From positions 554,226-618,225 of the forward strand of contig CAVRYA010000004.1 of assembly GCA_963725315.1 (NCBI GenBank): 64,000 nt of DNA. Reading direction: 5' to 3'. Position 1 is the first letter of the stretch; the number at the start of each line of letters is the position of its first letter. The notes under the pieces were generated by a model. The model was not told where the DNA came from, did not search any database, and saw only the letters and a list, made by a program, of their open reading frames with translations. Shown here piece by piece: positions 43,092 to 52,166 of this stretch. The DNA comes from JBBRHQ01 sp963725315. GTDB lineage: Bacteria > Actinomycetota > Thermoleophilia > Solirubrobacterales > 70-9. Position numbers and translations under genes: made by a program.

Positions 43092-44595
43092 ATGCCGGAT
43101 GCCGACCCACAGCCCCTGGCCGCGGTCGAGCCCCACCAGGTCGAGCCGGCGCTTCACCCCGACGAGCTCGAGGAGGCGATGGATGGGCGGATCGAGCCGC
43201 CCGAGCGGGGGCAGATCTCGCAGGCGGAGATCAGCCGCCGCGCCTCGCTGCGTGAGCCCGGCTCGAAGCTGGTGGTGCCGATCGTCGTCGGCACCCGGCC
43301 GGAGGCGATCAAGCTGCGTCCCGGTCATCCTCGAGATGCGAAAGAGCGAGTGCTACGAGCCGCTCGTCGTCTCCACCGGCCAGCACAACCGCATGGTCGA
43401 CTACATCTTCGAGCTGGCCGGGATCAAGCCCGACGTGGCGCTCTGGGCGGGGTCGCGGCGCTCCAACCTGAACGAGCGGGTCTCGGCCGTGATGAAGCGC
43501 TTCGAGGACTTCTGCGCCGATCGCTTCGAGCTCGGCGCCCGACCAGACGCCGACCCTCGAGGACACGCTGAACGGGCGCTTCCCGGCGGCGGTCCTGGTC
43601 CACGGCGACACCAGCTCGGCGATGGCGGCGGCGCTCTCGGCCTTCCACCTGCGGATCCCGGTGATGCACGTCGAGGCCGGGCTGCGCACCGGCGGCAACA
43701 ACCTCACCCCCTTCCCGGAGGAGCTGAACCGACAGCTGATCACCTCGATCGCCGGCGCTTCACTTCGCCCCGACCGCGAACAACCTCGAGAACCTGATCC
43801 GCGAGAACGTCCCGGTCGGCCAGGTCTTCGTCACCGGCAACACCGGCATCGACTCGCTGCGCTGGGCCTCGGCGATCGACGTCCGCTTCGCCAACCCCGA
43901 GCTGCAGGCGCTCCACGACTCGACGCGGCGGATCGTCGTCGTCACCGCCCACCGCCGCGAGAACTGGGGCGACGGCCTGCGTGGCGATCGCCGAGGGGGT
44001 CAAGCGGCTGGCCGCCTCCGACCCGCGACGTCTCCTTCGTCCTCCCGGTCCACCCCAACCCGCGCGGTGCGCGAGGTGCTGACCGAGCGCCTCAGCGGGC
44101 TCGACAACGTGCTGCTCACCGAGCCGCTCGGCTACGCGACCTTCTCCCGCCTGCTGGCCCGCTCGCACTTCGTGATCACCGACTCCGGCGGGATCCAGGA
44201 GGAGGCGCCCTCGCTCGGCAAGCCGGTGCTGGTCACGCGGAGCACGACCGAGCGCACCGAGGGCCTCGATGCCGGCACGCTGCGGCTGGTCGGCACCGAC
44301 GCCGAGCGGATCTTCGCCGAGGGCAACCGCCTGCTCGACCGACCCGATCGCCTACGCCGAGATGGCCGAGGCGCCGAACCCCTACGGCGACGGGCGCGCG
44401 GCGGAGCGGATCGTCGCCGCGCTCGAGCACGTCCTGCTCGGCGGCGAGCCGCCGAGCCCGTTCGGCGCCGGCTACAGCCGCGCCGAGGTGGTCGCCGCGG
44501 CCGGCTTCGAGCTGCCGGCCGACGGCTCGAGCTGTGCTCGCACGCTGCGACCCGGCGGCATCGCCGCGCGCGCCCGAGAGCGCCGGACGGGCTAG
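43092..44595 (+). CDS. UDP-N-acetylglucosamine 2-epimerase (WecB-like), frameshifted as read
   Basis: The non-hydrolysing epimerase that makes UDP-ManNAc for surface polysaccharide. After about 60 unusual N-terminal residues, the family landmarks run in order through several frames: VVPIVVGTRPEAIKL, PVILEMRK and VVSTGQHNRMVDYIFELAGI, LVHGDTSSAMAAALSAFHLR, VMHVEAGLRTGG, NNLTPFPEELNRQLIT, VFVTGNTGIDSL, VVVTAHRRENWG, VLPVHPNP, and ITDSGGIQEEAPSLGKPVLV. There are at least seven single-base shifts (about 43320, 43545, 43757, 43978, 44030, 44062, 44340), each explained by one extra base. Sequence between them is intact, so this is more likely sequence error than decay. A GT2 gene follows. Confidence 0.88.
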
Positions 44596-44597
44596 CC

Positions 44598-45907
44598 GTG
44601 TCGGAGCTCTGGCCCTTCGAGGGGCTGCCCGCCGGCGTGGGAGGCCTACTTCGCGCCTGGCGCTGTGCGTGATCGTCGCGATGTTCGCCTGGAGCCTCCT
44701 GCTCTTCGTCCGCGGCCAGCGGGCGATGCGCCGAGCGCCCGAGGCGAGCCCCGGCGGCGCCGATCGACTTCTCCTGGGTCTTCCTGGTGCCGGCCCTGAA
44801 CGAGGAGGTGACGATCCGCGACAGCGTCGAGCGCCTGCTCGGGCTCGACCTCGCCGAGCGCCGGGTGCTGGTGATCGACGACGGCTCCGACGATCGCACC
44901 GCCGAGATCCTCGCCGAGATCGACCATCCCGACCTGCCACGATCCTACCGCCGCGAGCCCGACGCCCGCAAGGGCAAGGCGGCGGCGCTCAACCACGCCT
45001 ACCGCTGGCTCGAGGGGATCGAGCAGGGCCGCGAGCGGGTGATCGTCGCGATCGTCGACGCCGACGGGCGCCTTCACCCCGAGGCGCCCGCCCACGCCGC
45101 GACCCACTTCGCCGACCCCGAGGTCGGCGGGGTGCAGTCGCTGGTCCGCATCTACAACCGCCACCGCCTGCTCACCTGGCTTCAGGACGTCGAGTTCTCC
45201 GTCTACGGCTACCTCTTCCAGGCGGGGCGCGAACGCCTGGGGCACGGCGGGGATGGGCGGCAACGGTCAGTTCAACCGGCTCAGCGCGCTCGATCAGGTC
45301 GCCGACGGGCGCGGACCCTGGCGGGATCGGCTCACCGAGGACCAGGACCTCGGGCTGCGGCTGATCGAGGCCGGCTGGAAGGGCCGCCAGGAGCTGCGCG
45401 CCACGGTCGACCAGCAGGGCCTCTCGAAGCTCCGGCCGCTGTTTCGCCAGCGCACCCGCTGGTCGCAGGGCAACCTGCAGGCGATGGCGCTGGCGCGAGG
45501 GCTGCTGCACACCCGGCCTCGGCTCGGCCCGCGGATCGAGCTGCTCGCCTACCTGCTGATGCCCTTCTGGCAGGGGATCATCGGCGTCGCGCTGATCGCC
45601 GCGGTCGTCTTCGCGATCACCGGCATCGCGCCGTTCTGGGCCGGCGGGCCGACCTGGATGCTCGTCGCTCTTCTACCTCTTCGCCTTCGGCGGCACCGTG
45701 CTGGGTGCGATCGCGAGCCGCACCCGCGAGGGGCCCCGCGGCTGGATCGTCGGCTTCCTGATCGGCCACGTCTACGCGATCTACACCTGGATGATCTGGC
45801 CGGTGCTGATGCGCTCGACCCTGCGCCAGCTCGGCTCGCGCGACGGCTGGGCGAAGACCGAGCGCGAGCCGCTCGGCGGCGGCGAGGGAGAGATCTCGGT
45901 CGCCTAG
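44598..45907 (+). CDS. Processive family-2 glycosyltransferase (membrane), frameshifted as read
   Basis: A BcsA/PgaC-like polysaccharide synthase of about 430 residues. An N-terminal helix (LALCVIVAMFAWSLLLFV) precedes the GT-A domain: VFLVPALNEEVTIRDSVERL, LVIDDGSDDRTAEIL, VAIVDADGRLHPEA (metal-binding D-D), MGGNGQFNRLSAL, TEDQDLGLRLIEAG and the QxxRW-type RQRTRWSQGNLQAM. Four C-terminal helices follow. About five single-base shifts (near 44640, 44760, 45243, 45670 and one at the start) break the frame. The start GTG is 2 bases after the epimerase stop. Together they suggest synthesis of an amino-sugar exopolysaccharide, possibly containing ManNAc. Confidence 0.87.
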
Positions 45908-45949
45908 CGTGGCGAGTAGGGTGGGGGTCCTCCCGACGAAAGGACCGCG

Positions 45950-46408
45950 ATGCCGGTATTCGAGCTGACCTACCCCGAGGGGGCGCTTGCACCCGAGGCC
46001 CGCGAGAAGCTGCTGGAGGACCTGACCACGGCGCTGCTGCGGGCGGAGCGGGCGCCGGACACCGAGTTCTTCCGCAACGTCACCTGGTCCTATGTCCACG
46101 AGCTGCCCGAGGGCGCGGTCCGGGCCGCCGGGCGGCCGGTGGAGGAGCCGACCTTCAAGATCGACGTCACCACTCCCGAGGGAGCGCTCTCGGATCGCCG
46201 CCGTGGCGAGTTCGTCGAGGCGGCGACCGCGGCGGTGAGCGAGGCCGCGGGCCTCGGCCCCGAGGATGCCCTGCGGGTCTGGGTGCTGTGCCACGAGGTC
46301 GCCGAGGGCAGCTGGGGCGCCGGCGGGCAGATCATCCAGTTCAAGCAGCTGGCCGAGATCGCCAAGCGCGAGCGCGAGGGCGCCGAGGCGGCACCGGCCG
46401 GAGCCTGA
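45950..46408 (+). CDS. Tautomerase-superfamily protein
   Basis: A 152-residue protein with the catalytic N-terminal proline (MPVFELTYPEG) typical of the tautomerase/4-oxalocrotonate tautomerase superfamily. It has two beta-alpha-beta units (LLEDLTTALLRAERAPDTEF and FVEAATAAVSEAAGLGPED), as in MSAD/cis-CaaD-like fused forms. The Arg and acidic partners cannot be fixed by eye, so the reaction is unknown. AAAGGA lies about 6 bases before ATG 45950. Confidence 0.87.
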   Translation: MPVFELTYPEGALAPEAREKLLEDLTTALLRAERAPDTEFFRNVTWSYVHELPEGAVRAAGRPVEEPTFKIDVTTPEGALSDRRRGEFVEAATAAVSEAAGLGPEDALRVWVLCHEVAEGSWGAGGQIIQFKQLAEIAKREREGAEAAPAGA

Positions 46409-46446
46409 GCCCGCCCGGCCAGCCGTCGCGCTTTCGGCGGCAAATC

Positions 46447-46471
46447 TTTTCGACTACCCAGTTGTCGAAAA
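46447..46471. promoter_or_regulatory. AT-rich inverted repeat in a long intergenic region
   Basis: TTTTCGAC and GTCGAAAA form an 8-bp perfect inverted repeat with a 9-base spacer, in the 211-bp gap before the gene at 46620. The gap is distinctly AT-richer than its surroundings. It looks like an operator or promoter element; no sigma-box is certain. Confidence 0.45.
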
Positions 46472-46619
46472 CCTATGCGCGATTCACGGAGATTTCTCGC
46501 AAAGCGGGTAAGTTATCTGTGACATAGCTACGGACAACACGTCCAACCGCCGATACGGGGCGTAATGTCGGATCGAACGGAGCCCCACAGACTCCCACCG
46601 CTGTGAAGGAGGGGTGGGA

Positions 46620-47267
46620 ATGAGCGACTCAGAGGCGTTTAGGGAGCACAGCGGCTCGTCCGGCGAATCGGCGGTCGATCAGCTCACCGCCGTATCCGAG
46701 GCTCTCCCGCACACTGTTCGGATGGTGACCCGGGAGCTCGATCCGCTCCGTCTGGAATGCCGCGTGCTGCGCAACGGTTGGGTGATCTACGCCGTCGATC
46801 TGCTCGGCCCCGACGTGGCCGTGCGCCCGGCGCGCGACGAAGGCACCTCCGGTCCCTGCCTCACCGCCTGCGCGGTATGGGAGATCAGCGAGGGCGCCTA
46901 CCGCTGGGTGCGCCCGATCGTCGACCAGCTCGGCCGCGAGCACGAGGGGATCGATTTCACCTACGAGCCGGAGAAGGGCACCATCTGGGCCTCCCGTGAC
47001 CTCGACGTCACCGAGCTCACCGCCGAGGAGATCCTCGCGGCGATGTGCGACCTGGCTGACGCATGCGCGGACGCTTGGCGGCAGATCGGCGCGCTCGGAT
47101 TGGGCCGCCGCTTCCACAGCGCCTGGCTCCGCGAGCACCTCGGGCCGGGGGACCGCACCCTCGCCCAGGTGCGCCGCCAGCTCCAGGCCACCAAGAACGG
47201 CTCCGCCGCGACGCATGCCGACGAGCCGGGCGCGGCCTCGGCCGGGAACGGCGTCGCCGCGGCCTGA
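46620..47267 (+). CDS. Hypothetical protein (YbjN/chaperone-like fold possible)
   Basis: A 215-residue soluble protein I do not recognise. Strand-rich segments (LRLECRVLRNGWVIYAVDLL, SGPCLTACAVWEISEGAYRW) and a long amphipathic helix (AEEILAAMCDLADACADAWR) suggest an alpha/beta fold. The tail is Ala/Gly-rich and disordered. ATG 46620 lies 8 bases after GGAGGGG; the in-frame GTG at 46614 overlaps that site. A 211-bp AT-rich leader with an inverted repeat precedes it, so it is probably the first gene of a regulated unit. Confidence 0.75.
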   Translation: MSDSEAFREHSGSSGESAVDQLTAVSEALPHTVRMVTRELDPLRLECRVLRNGWVIYAVDLLGPDVAVRPARDEGTSGPCLTACAVWEISEGAYRWVRPIVDQLGREHEGIDFTYEPEKGTIWASRDLDVTELTAEEILAAMCDLADACADAWRQIGALGLGRRFHSAWLREHLGPGDRTLAQVRRQLQATKNGSAATHADEPGAASAGNGVAAA

Positions 47268-47320
47268 AGCACCTCGAGCTGCCGCGTCAGTTTCACCGCC
47301 CCCGCCGCGACCCAAGCGGT

Positions 47321-47857
47321 ATGGATTGGGAAGAGTGGGAGGAGAGGCACGGGATCGACCCCGAGGAGCTGGGGGAGATGGTCGAGAGCCTGATCGCGCG
47401 GGAGGGCGCGACGCCGACCTTCCGGGCGACGATCCGCGGCGGGCGGCTCTGGCTGAGCGCCTGGAGCCCGCAGATGTGCACGCCGGGCGACGGCCCCGAG
47501 CGCCGGCTCGCTCCCGACGTCGCCGTCGCCGAGCTGACCGTCGCCGAGGTGGAGGGCGAGAGCGGGCGGCGCGACCTGATCGCCCGCTTCCTCTGCCACA
47601 GCGAGGGCGGGGGCGAGGTCGAGACGCTGATCGACTGGGCCTCGCGGACCGGCTACTCGAAGCTGTGGCTCCCGGACCGCCTGATCGACCTGGAGATCGA
47701 TCCCAACCGGTTGGGTGAGGCGAGCACCGACTGCCCGACCTGCGGCGCTCACCTGAGCACCGACGACCCGCGCTTCTGGGCCGAGGTCCTCGGCCGCGGC
47801 TACTTCCCCGACACCTGCAACTACTGCGGCTGCTCGCTGCCGGAGTGGAGCTCCTGA
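47321..47857 (+). CDS. Hypothetical zinc-ribbon protein
   Basis: A 178-residue protein. The start MDWEEWEERHGIDPEELGEM is helical and acidic, the middle is beta-rich (TPTFRATIRGGRLWLSAWSP, then PQMCTPG), and the C-terminal zinc ribbon has CPTCGAHLS and CNYCGCSL. ATG 47321 opens it 53 bases after the previous gene. Function unknown; the pairing suggests a joint role with the gene before it. Confidence 0.75.
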   Translation: MDWEEWEERHGIDPEELGEMVESLIAREGATPTFRATIRGGRLWLSAWSPQMCTPGDGPERRLAPDVAVAELTVAEVEGESGRRDLIARFLCHSEGGGEVETLIDWASRTGYSKLWLPDRLIDLEIDPNRLGEASTDCPTCGAHLSTDDPRFWAEVLGRGYFPDTCNYCGCSLPEWSS

Positions 47858-47892
47858 GCAGAGCCGTCGCAGTCGCCGGCCTTCAGTGCGAG

Positions 47893-48105
47893 TCAGCTCT
47901 GAGCGCTTTGAGATCGGCGTGCCGCGTATTCGTGAAGAGCGGCCCGGAGGGTCCCGATCTCGTCGATGCCCTCACGCTTGGCGAGGTCGCTAAGCAGCCT
48001 TGACTCGTCCGGCGTGAGGCGCACCGAGAAGATCGTGTCCACCGAATGCCCTTCATGGACCTCGACTGTCCCTTCGTCAACGGCGTCGTAGTCCTCAGGT
48101 CTCAT
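47893..48105 (-). CDS. Putative antitoxin (ribbon-helix-helix-like)
   Basis: A 70-residue protein with a C-terminal ribbon-helix-helix-like segment (TIFSVRLTPDESRLLSDLAK, then EIGTLRAALHEYA) and an acidic N-terminus (MRPEDYDAVDEGTVEVHEGH). It starts 14 bases after the stop of the BrnT-like gene, giving the toxin-first order typical of brnTA. ATG 48105 was chosen over an in-frame ATG at 48189 that would overlap the toxin by 70 bases. Confidence 0.75.
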   Translation of the reverse strand: MRPEDYDAVDEGTVEVHEGHSVDTIFSVRLTPDESRLLSDLAKREGIDEIGTLRAALHEYAARRSQSAQS

Positions 48106-48119
48106 ATCCGCATCATCCT

Positions 48120-48404
48120 CTATCTGGCATATCGACGAAACAGCGTCCGCTGGTGAGGAGACGAGTCGAACGCGGTGGCCGGTCTCCACGTGCCTCGATC
48201 TCCAGTCGGCATCAGGGCCACCGTCATGATTCGTCCACCGTTCGTTTCGCCGATCATAAGGATGCTTTTCGGGGCGCCGCGAGGGTTGGCGACGGTGATG
48301 TGACGGTTGAAGACGACCTGCTCGAGCTCAACCTTGGCGATGCCATGTCGGGCGGCTTCCGCGAGGTTGTGCTCGTCGAGGATGAGGGCATTCACGCGTC
48401 GCAC
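48120..48404 (-). CDS. Putative BrnT-like toxin
   Basis: A 94-residue protein resembling BrnT/DUF4258-type RelE-fold RNases. Landmarks are LILDEHNLAEAARHGIAKVELEQVVF (in place of the usual NxxKHG), KSILMIGETNGGRIMTVALM and WRPATAFDSSPHQRTLFRR, the C-terminal helix with its Arg residues. It would cleave RNA and be neutralised by the RHH-like protein downstream. Activity is inferred from fold and gene order. Confidence 0.78.
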   Translation of the reverse strand: MRRVNALILDEHNLAEAARHGIAKVELEQVVFNRHITVANPRGAPKSILMIGETNGGRIMTVALMPTGDRGTWRPATAFDSSPHQRTLFRRYAR

Positions 48405-48521
48405 GGCTCACCGGTTGACCGTGCCGAGACGCGACGCTCATGTGGCGCACAGTGGTGAGAAATGCCCGGCGGCTTTCACACCTAACTGTCAGATCCGGAC
48501 GCTGACGACGACTTCCAGCCC

Positions 48522-49061
48522 ATGAGTGCCCAAGCACCCCGATGGAACTACTTCGCCTACGGCTCCAACCTCAACTTCGAGGGGATGGCCGGGCGTTGCG
48601 CCGATGCCGTCCCGGCCGGCGCCGCCACGCTCGAGCACTGGGCGCTGACCTTCCGCGGCGTCGCCGACATCGAGCGGGTGCGGGGCAGGATCACCCACGG
48701 CGCCCTCTGGGGGATCAGCGACCGCGACCTCGAGCGGCTCGACCGCTACGAGGGCTATCCGAGCCTCTACCGCCGCCGCCTGGTGGGCGTCCGGGTGGGG
48801 GAGCGGGTGGTCGGTGCCCTCACCTACGTCATGGACGACGACTACCAGGGCCTGCCCTCGCCCTTCTACTACGAGACGATCGAGCAGGGATATGAGCAGT
48901 GGGACCTGCCGCTCGCCGCGCTCGAGGAGGCTGCGGCCAGGGCCCGGGATCGTCTGCGGGAGGCCGGCCTCAGCCGCTTCGAGCCCGACGGCCGCAAGCG
49001 GCTGCGGGCGGTGCGCCCCGACGGGGCGGGATGGAGCTGGCCACCGGAAGGAAGCCGGTGA
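48522..49061 (+). CDS. Gamma-glutamylcyclotransferase-like (GGCT/AIG2) protein
   Basis: A 179-residue protein of the GGCT/AIG2 fold, which releases 5-oxoproline from gamma-glutamyl peptides or amines. The substrate loop FAYGSNLNFEGMAGRC is at residues about 11-26. The acid/base Glu region is in DRDLERLDRYEGYPSLYRRR, and ALTYVMDDDYQGLPSPFYYETI completes the barrel. It is followed after 6 bases by a small 70-residue gene. The substrate is not determined. Confidence 0.9.
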   Translation: MSAQAPRWNYFAYGSNLNFEGMAGRCADAVPAGAATLEHWALTFRGVADIERVRGRITHGALWGISDRDLERLDRYEGYPSLYRRRLVGVRVGERVVGALTYVMDDDYQGLPSPFYYETIEQGYEQWDLPLAALEEAAARARDRLREAGLSRFEPDGRKRLRAVRPDGAGWSWPPEGSR

Positions 49062-49067
49062 GCGGAG

Positions 49068-49280
49068 ATGGGTGACCTGGGCGAGAAGCCGAACGAGCGA
49101 CGCAAGCGGAACTGGGCCGAGCGCGACTGGATCGACCTCGACGAGAGCGAGATGGTCCCCGACGACTACCGCCACGTGATGCCCGACGGCACGGTGCTGA
49201 CCAAGGAGGACCTGGAGGGATCGTGGGCGGACATCGCCCGCCGCCGCCGCGAGCGGGAGGGCTCCGACGAGGCGGATTAG
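49068..49280 (+). CDS. Small charged hypothetical protein
   Basis: A 70-residue, highly charged protein (NERRKRNWAERDWIDLDESE, HVMPDGTVLTKEDLEGSWADI). It begins 6 bases after the GGCT-like stop with GAGATGG context. No family is recognised; a short beta-hairpin around MPDGTVLTKEDL recalls small acidic partner proteins. Confidence 0.65.
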   Translation: MGDLGEKPNERRKRNWAERDWIDLDESEMVPDDYRHVMPDGTVLTKEDLEGSWADIARRRREREGSDEAD

Positions 49281-49322
49281 GCGCCTTGTCAGAAATCGGC
49301 CCTTCCGCCCGACTCCTACTCC

Positions 49323-50579
49323 ATGCGAATCGACACCAAGCTGGACTTCAACCTGATCTCCCTCGAGCAGGCGGAGACGATCAACCTCCTGCTCGAGCTG
49401 ACCGCGCCCGAGCTCGAGGGCGAGCGCCGGCGCGACCCCGCCACCCTGCAGGTCGTCCTCGACCGCAGCGGCTCGATGGCCGACGGCTCGCTGGTCTCTG
49501 CCCTCCAGGCGATCGACAGCCTGCTCGGGCGGCTGGCGCCCGAGGACCGCTTCGGACTGGTGGCCTTCGACGACGGGGTGCAGGTGGCGGTCCCCGCCGG
49601 CCCGCTCGGCGATGCCCGCGCCGCCCGCGCGGCGCTGCGCCAGATCTACCCCGGCGGGATGACCAACCTCGGCGGGGGGCTCCTGCGCGGGATCCAGGAG
49701 GCCCAGCGGGTGGGCGCCGAGGGCGGCGCCACCCTGGTCCTGCTCTCCGACGGCCACGCCAACGAGGGGGTCACCGACCACGACCGCCTCGCCGACTTCG
49801 CCGCCGGCGCCTACCGCGGCGGCATCACCTCCTCGACGATCGGCATCGGCCACGGCTACGACGAGGACCTGCTCGCGGCGATCTCCCGCGGCGGCCAGGG
49901 CAACGCCTCCTTCGCCGAGCAGGGCGATGACGCCGGCGGCCACCTCGCCGCCGAGGTCGACGGCCTGCTGGAGCGAAGCGTGCAGGCCGCCAGCCTCACC
50001 GTGCGTCCCGGGGCGGCGGTCAGCTCCGTCCGCCTCTTCAACGACCTGCCGGCCAGCCAGATCGAGGGCGGCTTCATGGTCGAGCTGGGCGACCTGAACG
50101 GCGCCGAGACCCGCCGCCTGCTGCTCGAGGTCGACGTGCCGGCGATCGCCGAGCTGGGCCCGAGCAGCGTCTGCGAGCTGGAGCTGCGCTGGGTCGAGGT
50201 GGAGACGATGGAGCAGAAGCTCGCGACGATCCCGGTCAACGTCAACGTCGTCCCCGGCGATCAGGCCGCCGGCCGCGTCCGCGACCCCGAGGTCGAGACC
50301 GAGCTCGCCTTCCAGCGCGCTCAGCGCGACAAGCAGGCCGCCGGTGAGGATCTGCAACGGGGCGACCTCGACCACGCCGTGGTCCGCTACCGCGAGGCGA
50401 GCGCTCGGCTGGCCGCGGTCCGCGGCCGCGCCCGCGGCCGGATGGTCGAGGACCTCGACCGGGAGATGGAGACGCTCCACGACCTGGCCGAGCGCGCCCG
50501 ATCGGACGCGATCGGCGCCCGGAAGCTCTCGCTCGCGGATCACCACATGAAGACGCGGCGGCGGGGGAGGCGGCGATGA
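49323..50579 (+). CDS. VWA-domain protein
   Basis: A 418-residue protein with a von Willebrand factor A domain at about 40-210. The MIDAS motif is complete: VLDRSGSMADGS (DxSxS), GGMTNLGGGL (Thr) and LLSDGHANEG (Asp). A beta-sandwich domain (about 220-330) and a C-terminal coiled-coil (YREASARLAAVRGRARGRM, DREMETLHDLAERA) follow. There is no signal peptide, so it is cytoplasmic, as in VWA proteins acting with chaperone-like or DNA-linked systems. Its stop overlaps the ARPP-1-like gene (ATGA), so the two are co-translated. Confidence 0.9.
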   Translation: MRIDTKLDFNLISLEQAETINLLLELTAPELEGERRRDPATLQVVLDRSGSMADGSLVSALQAIDSLLGRLAPEDRFGLVAFDDGVQVAVPAGPLGDARAARAALRQIYPGGMTNLGGGLLRGIQEAQRVGAEGGATLVLLSDGHANEGVTDHDRLADFAAGAYRGGITSSTIGIGHGYDEDLLAAISRGGQGNASFAEQGDDAGGHLAAEVDGLLERSVQAASLTVRPGAAVSSVRLFNDLPASQIEGGFMVELGDLNGAETRRLLLEVDVPAIAELGPSSVCELELRWVEVETMEQKLATIPVNVNVVPGDQAAGRVRDPEVETELAFQRAQRDKQAAGEDLQRGDLDHAVVRYREASARLAAVRGRARGRMVEDLDREMETLHDLAERARSDAIGARKLSLADHHMKTRRRGRRR

Positions 50580-51610
50580 CCGGCTCTGCCGCGACCAGCA
50601 CCGACACCGTCGAGCGCTACCTGGCCGAGCCATTGCGCGTCGGCGATCCGACCGCGATCGAGAACCTCGCGATCTATCCCTTGTTCGGGCCGGAGCCCAG
50701 GCTCGGCTACATCTCCTTCGCCCAGGGTCGCGAGGGCGGCGTGCGGATCGGCGAGCTCGAGGGCGGCGCCTCGGTCAACGACCTCGTGGTCGAGAACCGA
50801 AGCGGCGAGGTCGTCTTCCTGCTCGAAGGCGAGGAGGTGCTCGGCGCCCAGCAGAACCGCACCTTCGACGTCTCGGCGCTGATCGCCCCGGGCGTCAAGA
50901 CGCAGGTGCCGGTCAGCTGCATGGAGGCCGGACGCTGGGAGGGACACCGCCACGGCGAGGAGATGCGACCGGCGCCGCAGACCGCCAACCCGCGGATCCG
51001 CCGGGCAAAGGCGCTGCAGATCCGCAGGAGCGTCCTGGCCGGCCTTGCCGCGCGGGCCTCCCAGGCTGAGGTGTGGGACGAGGTGGCCGATGGAGCAGGC
51101 CCGCCACGGCTCCGCTTCGCCGACGAGCGCGATGCACGACGTCTACGAGGGCCGCCGCGGCCGCCTGCGCGAGATCGTCGCGGCCGTGCCACTGCAGGAC
51201 GGCCAGGTCGGCTCGATCGCCGCGATCAACGGCGAGATGTGGGTGCTCGACTACGTCAGCCGCCCCGATGTCTACGCGGCGCTGCATGAGCGGCTGGTGC
51301 AGGGCTACGGCCTCGACGCACTGGCCGAGCAGAACGACGGGCCCGCCGACGCATCGCCTGAGGACTCGACCGCCCGCGGCTTCGCACTGCTGGCCTGCGA
51401 GGCGCCGATCGCCCACCGGGCCCCAGGGATCGGCCTCGGCGAGGAGATCCGCTTCGCCGCCAACGGGGTCAGCGGCAGCGGGCTCGCCCACGAGGGCGAG
51501 CTGATCCACCTCTCGGTCTTTCCCGGGACGAGAGGGCAGCGAGGTCGCCGCCGAGGAGGGTCCGCGCCAGGGTCGTGTGCGGCGACCGTCGCGCCGCCGC
51601 CGGACGGTAG
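50576..51610 (+). CDS. ARPP-1-like domain protein, frameshifted as read
   Basis: About 343 residues with the ARPP-1 (ARG/rhodanese-phosphatase-associated protein) type sequence: LAIYPLFG, VVENRSGEVVFLLEGEEVLG, QNRTFDVSALIAPGVKTQVP, VSCMEAGRWEGH, and later GSIAAINGEMWVLDYVSRPD with GLGEEIRFAANGVSGSGLAH. One extra base near 51095 and another near 51537 shift the frame; a third near 51600 would give the stop TAG at 51608. The family is thought to act near ADP-ribosylation or nucleotide-handling proteins. Coupling to the VWA gene is clear from the 4-base overlap; the biochemical role is not known. Confidence 0.78.
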
Positions 51611-51620
51611 AGCCTCGCCC

Positions 51621-52166
51621 ATGGCACCCGACCCGGCCCAGGACCCGCCGCCGAGCGGCTGGGTCCTGTGTCCGGGCTGCCGGCAGCGAAGCGGGCCGCC
51701 CGGAGCGCTCTGCCCGGACTGCGGCTCACGCCTGCCTCAGCCCCAGAAGGCCGAGTCGGCCGGCGCCCTGCTTGCGATCGGCCTCGTGGTCGGCGCGATC
51801 GGCTACGCGATCTACGCGGCGAGCGGCCACGGCAGCTTCGGCGCCGTGGTCCTGCTGATCGGGATCATCGTCTTCGGGGTGGGCCTGGCCCAGGGCAGCG
51901 ACGTCGCCGGCCGGATCGGCCCCGAGCGCCAGGCCTCGTGCTGCGGGTGCAGCTGCGCGGTGGCGCTGCTGGTGGTGCCGGTCGGGGCGGCGCTGCTGTG
52001 GACGCAGGGCGGGCCGGCGCTCGCGGCGCTGGCCGTTCCGGCGTGGGCTGCCGCGTCTCATGGGTCCTGGCGCAGGCCACGCGACTCGGTTTCGCGATTC
52101 GATCGTTTGCCAAACGCTGCATTTGGCCTCACCCCGGTAACGGTCGGCACGGCAGACTCGCTGTGA
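51621..52166 (+). CDS. Zinc-ribbon plus membrane-anchor protein, copy 1
   Basis: A 181-residue protein. An N-terminal zinc ribbon (CPGCRQRSGPPGALCPDCG) is followed by three hydrophobic segments (ALLAIGLVVGAIGYAIYAAS, AVVLLIGIIVFGVGLAQ, VALLVVPVGAALLW), the last flanked by a CCGCSC cysteine cluster. After VPAW (about residue 142) the sequence becomes Arg/Ser-rich and unlike the rest, which suggests its natural C-terminus was replaced. Residues about 32-142 are repeated at 53.3 kb. Function unknown. Confidence 0.72.
   Translation: MAPDPAQDPPPSGWVLCPGCRQRSGPPGALCPDCGSRLPQPQKAESAGALLAIGLVVGAIGYAIYAASGHGSFGAVVLLIGIIVFGVGLAQGSDVAGRIGPERQASCCGCSCAVALLVVPVGAALLWTQGGPALAALAVPAWAAASHGSWRRPRDSVSRFDRLPNAAFGLTPVTVGTADSL
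51713..52047 (+). repeat. 335-bp direct repeat, left copy
   Basis: This stretch aligns without gaps to 53334-53668 (offset 1,621 bp). Translated in the same frame, the two copies differ at 16 of 111 residues by my count. The segments outside the repeat do not match. Confidence 0.88.

Noticed and set aside
43092..45907. Programmed ribosomal frameshifting in the epimerase and transferase genes
   Set aside because: There are at least 12 sites in two genes with no common slippery motif or stop-codon arrangement; the same pattern occurs in unrelated genes.
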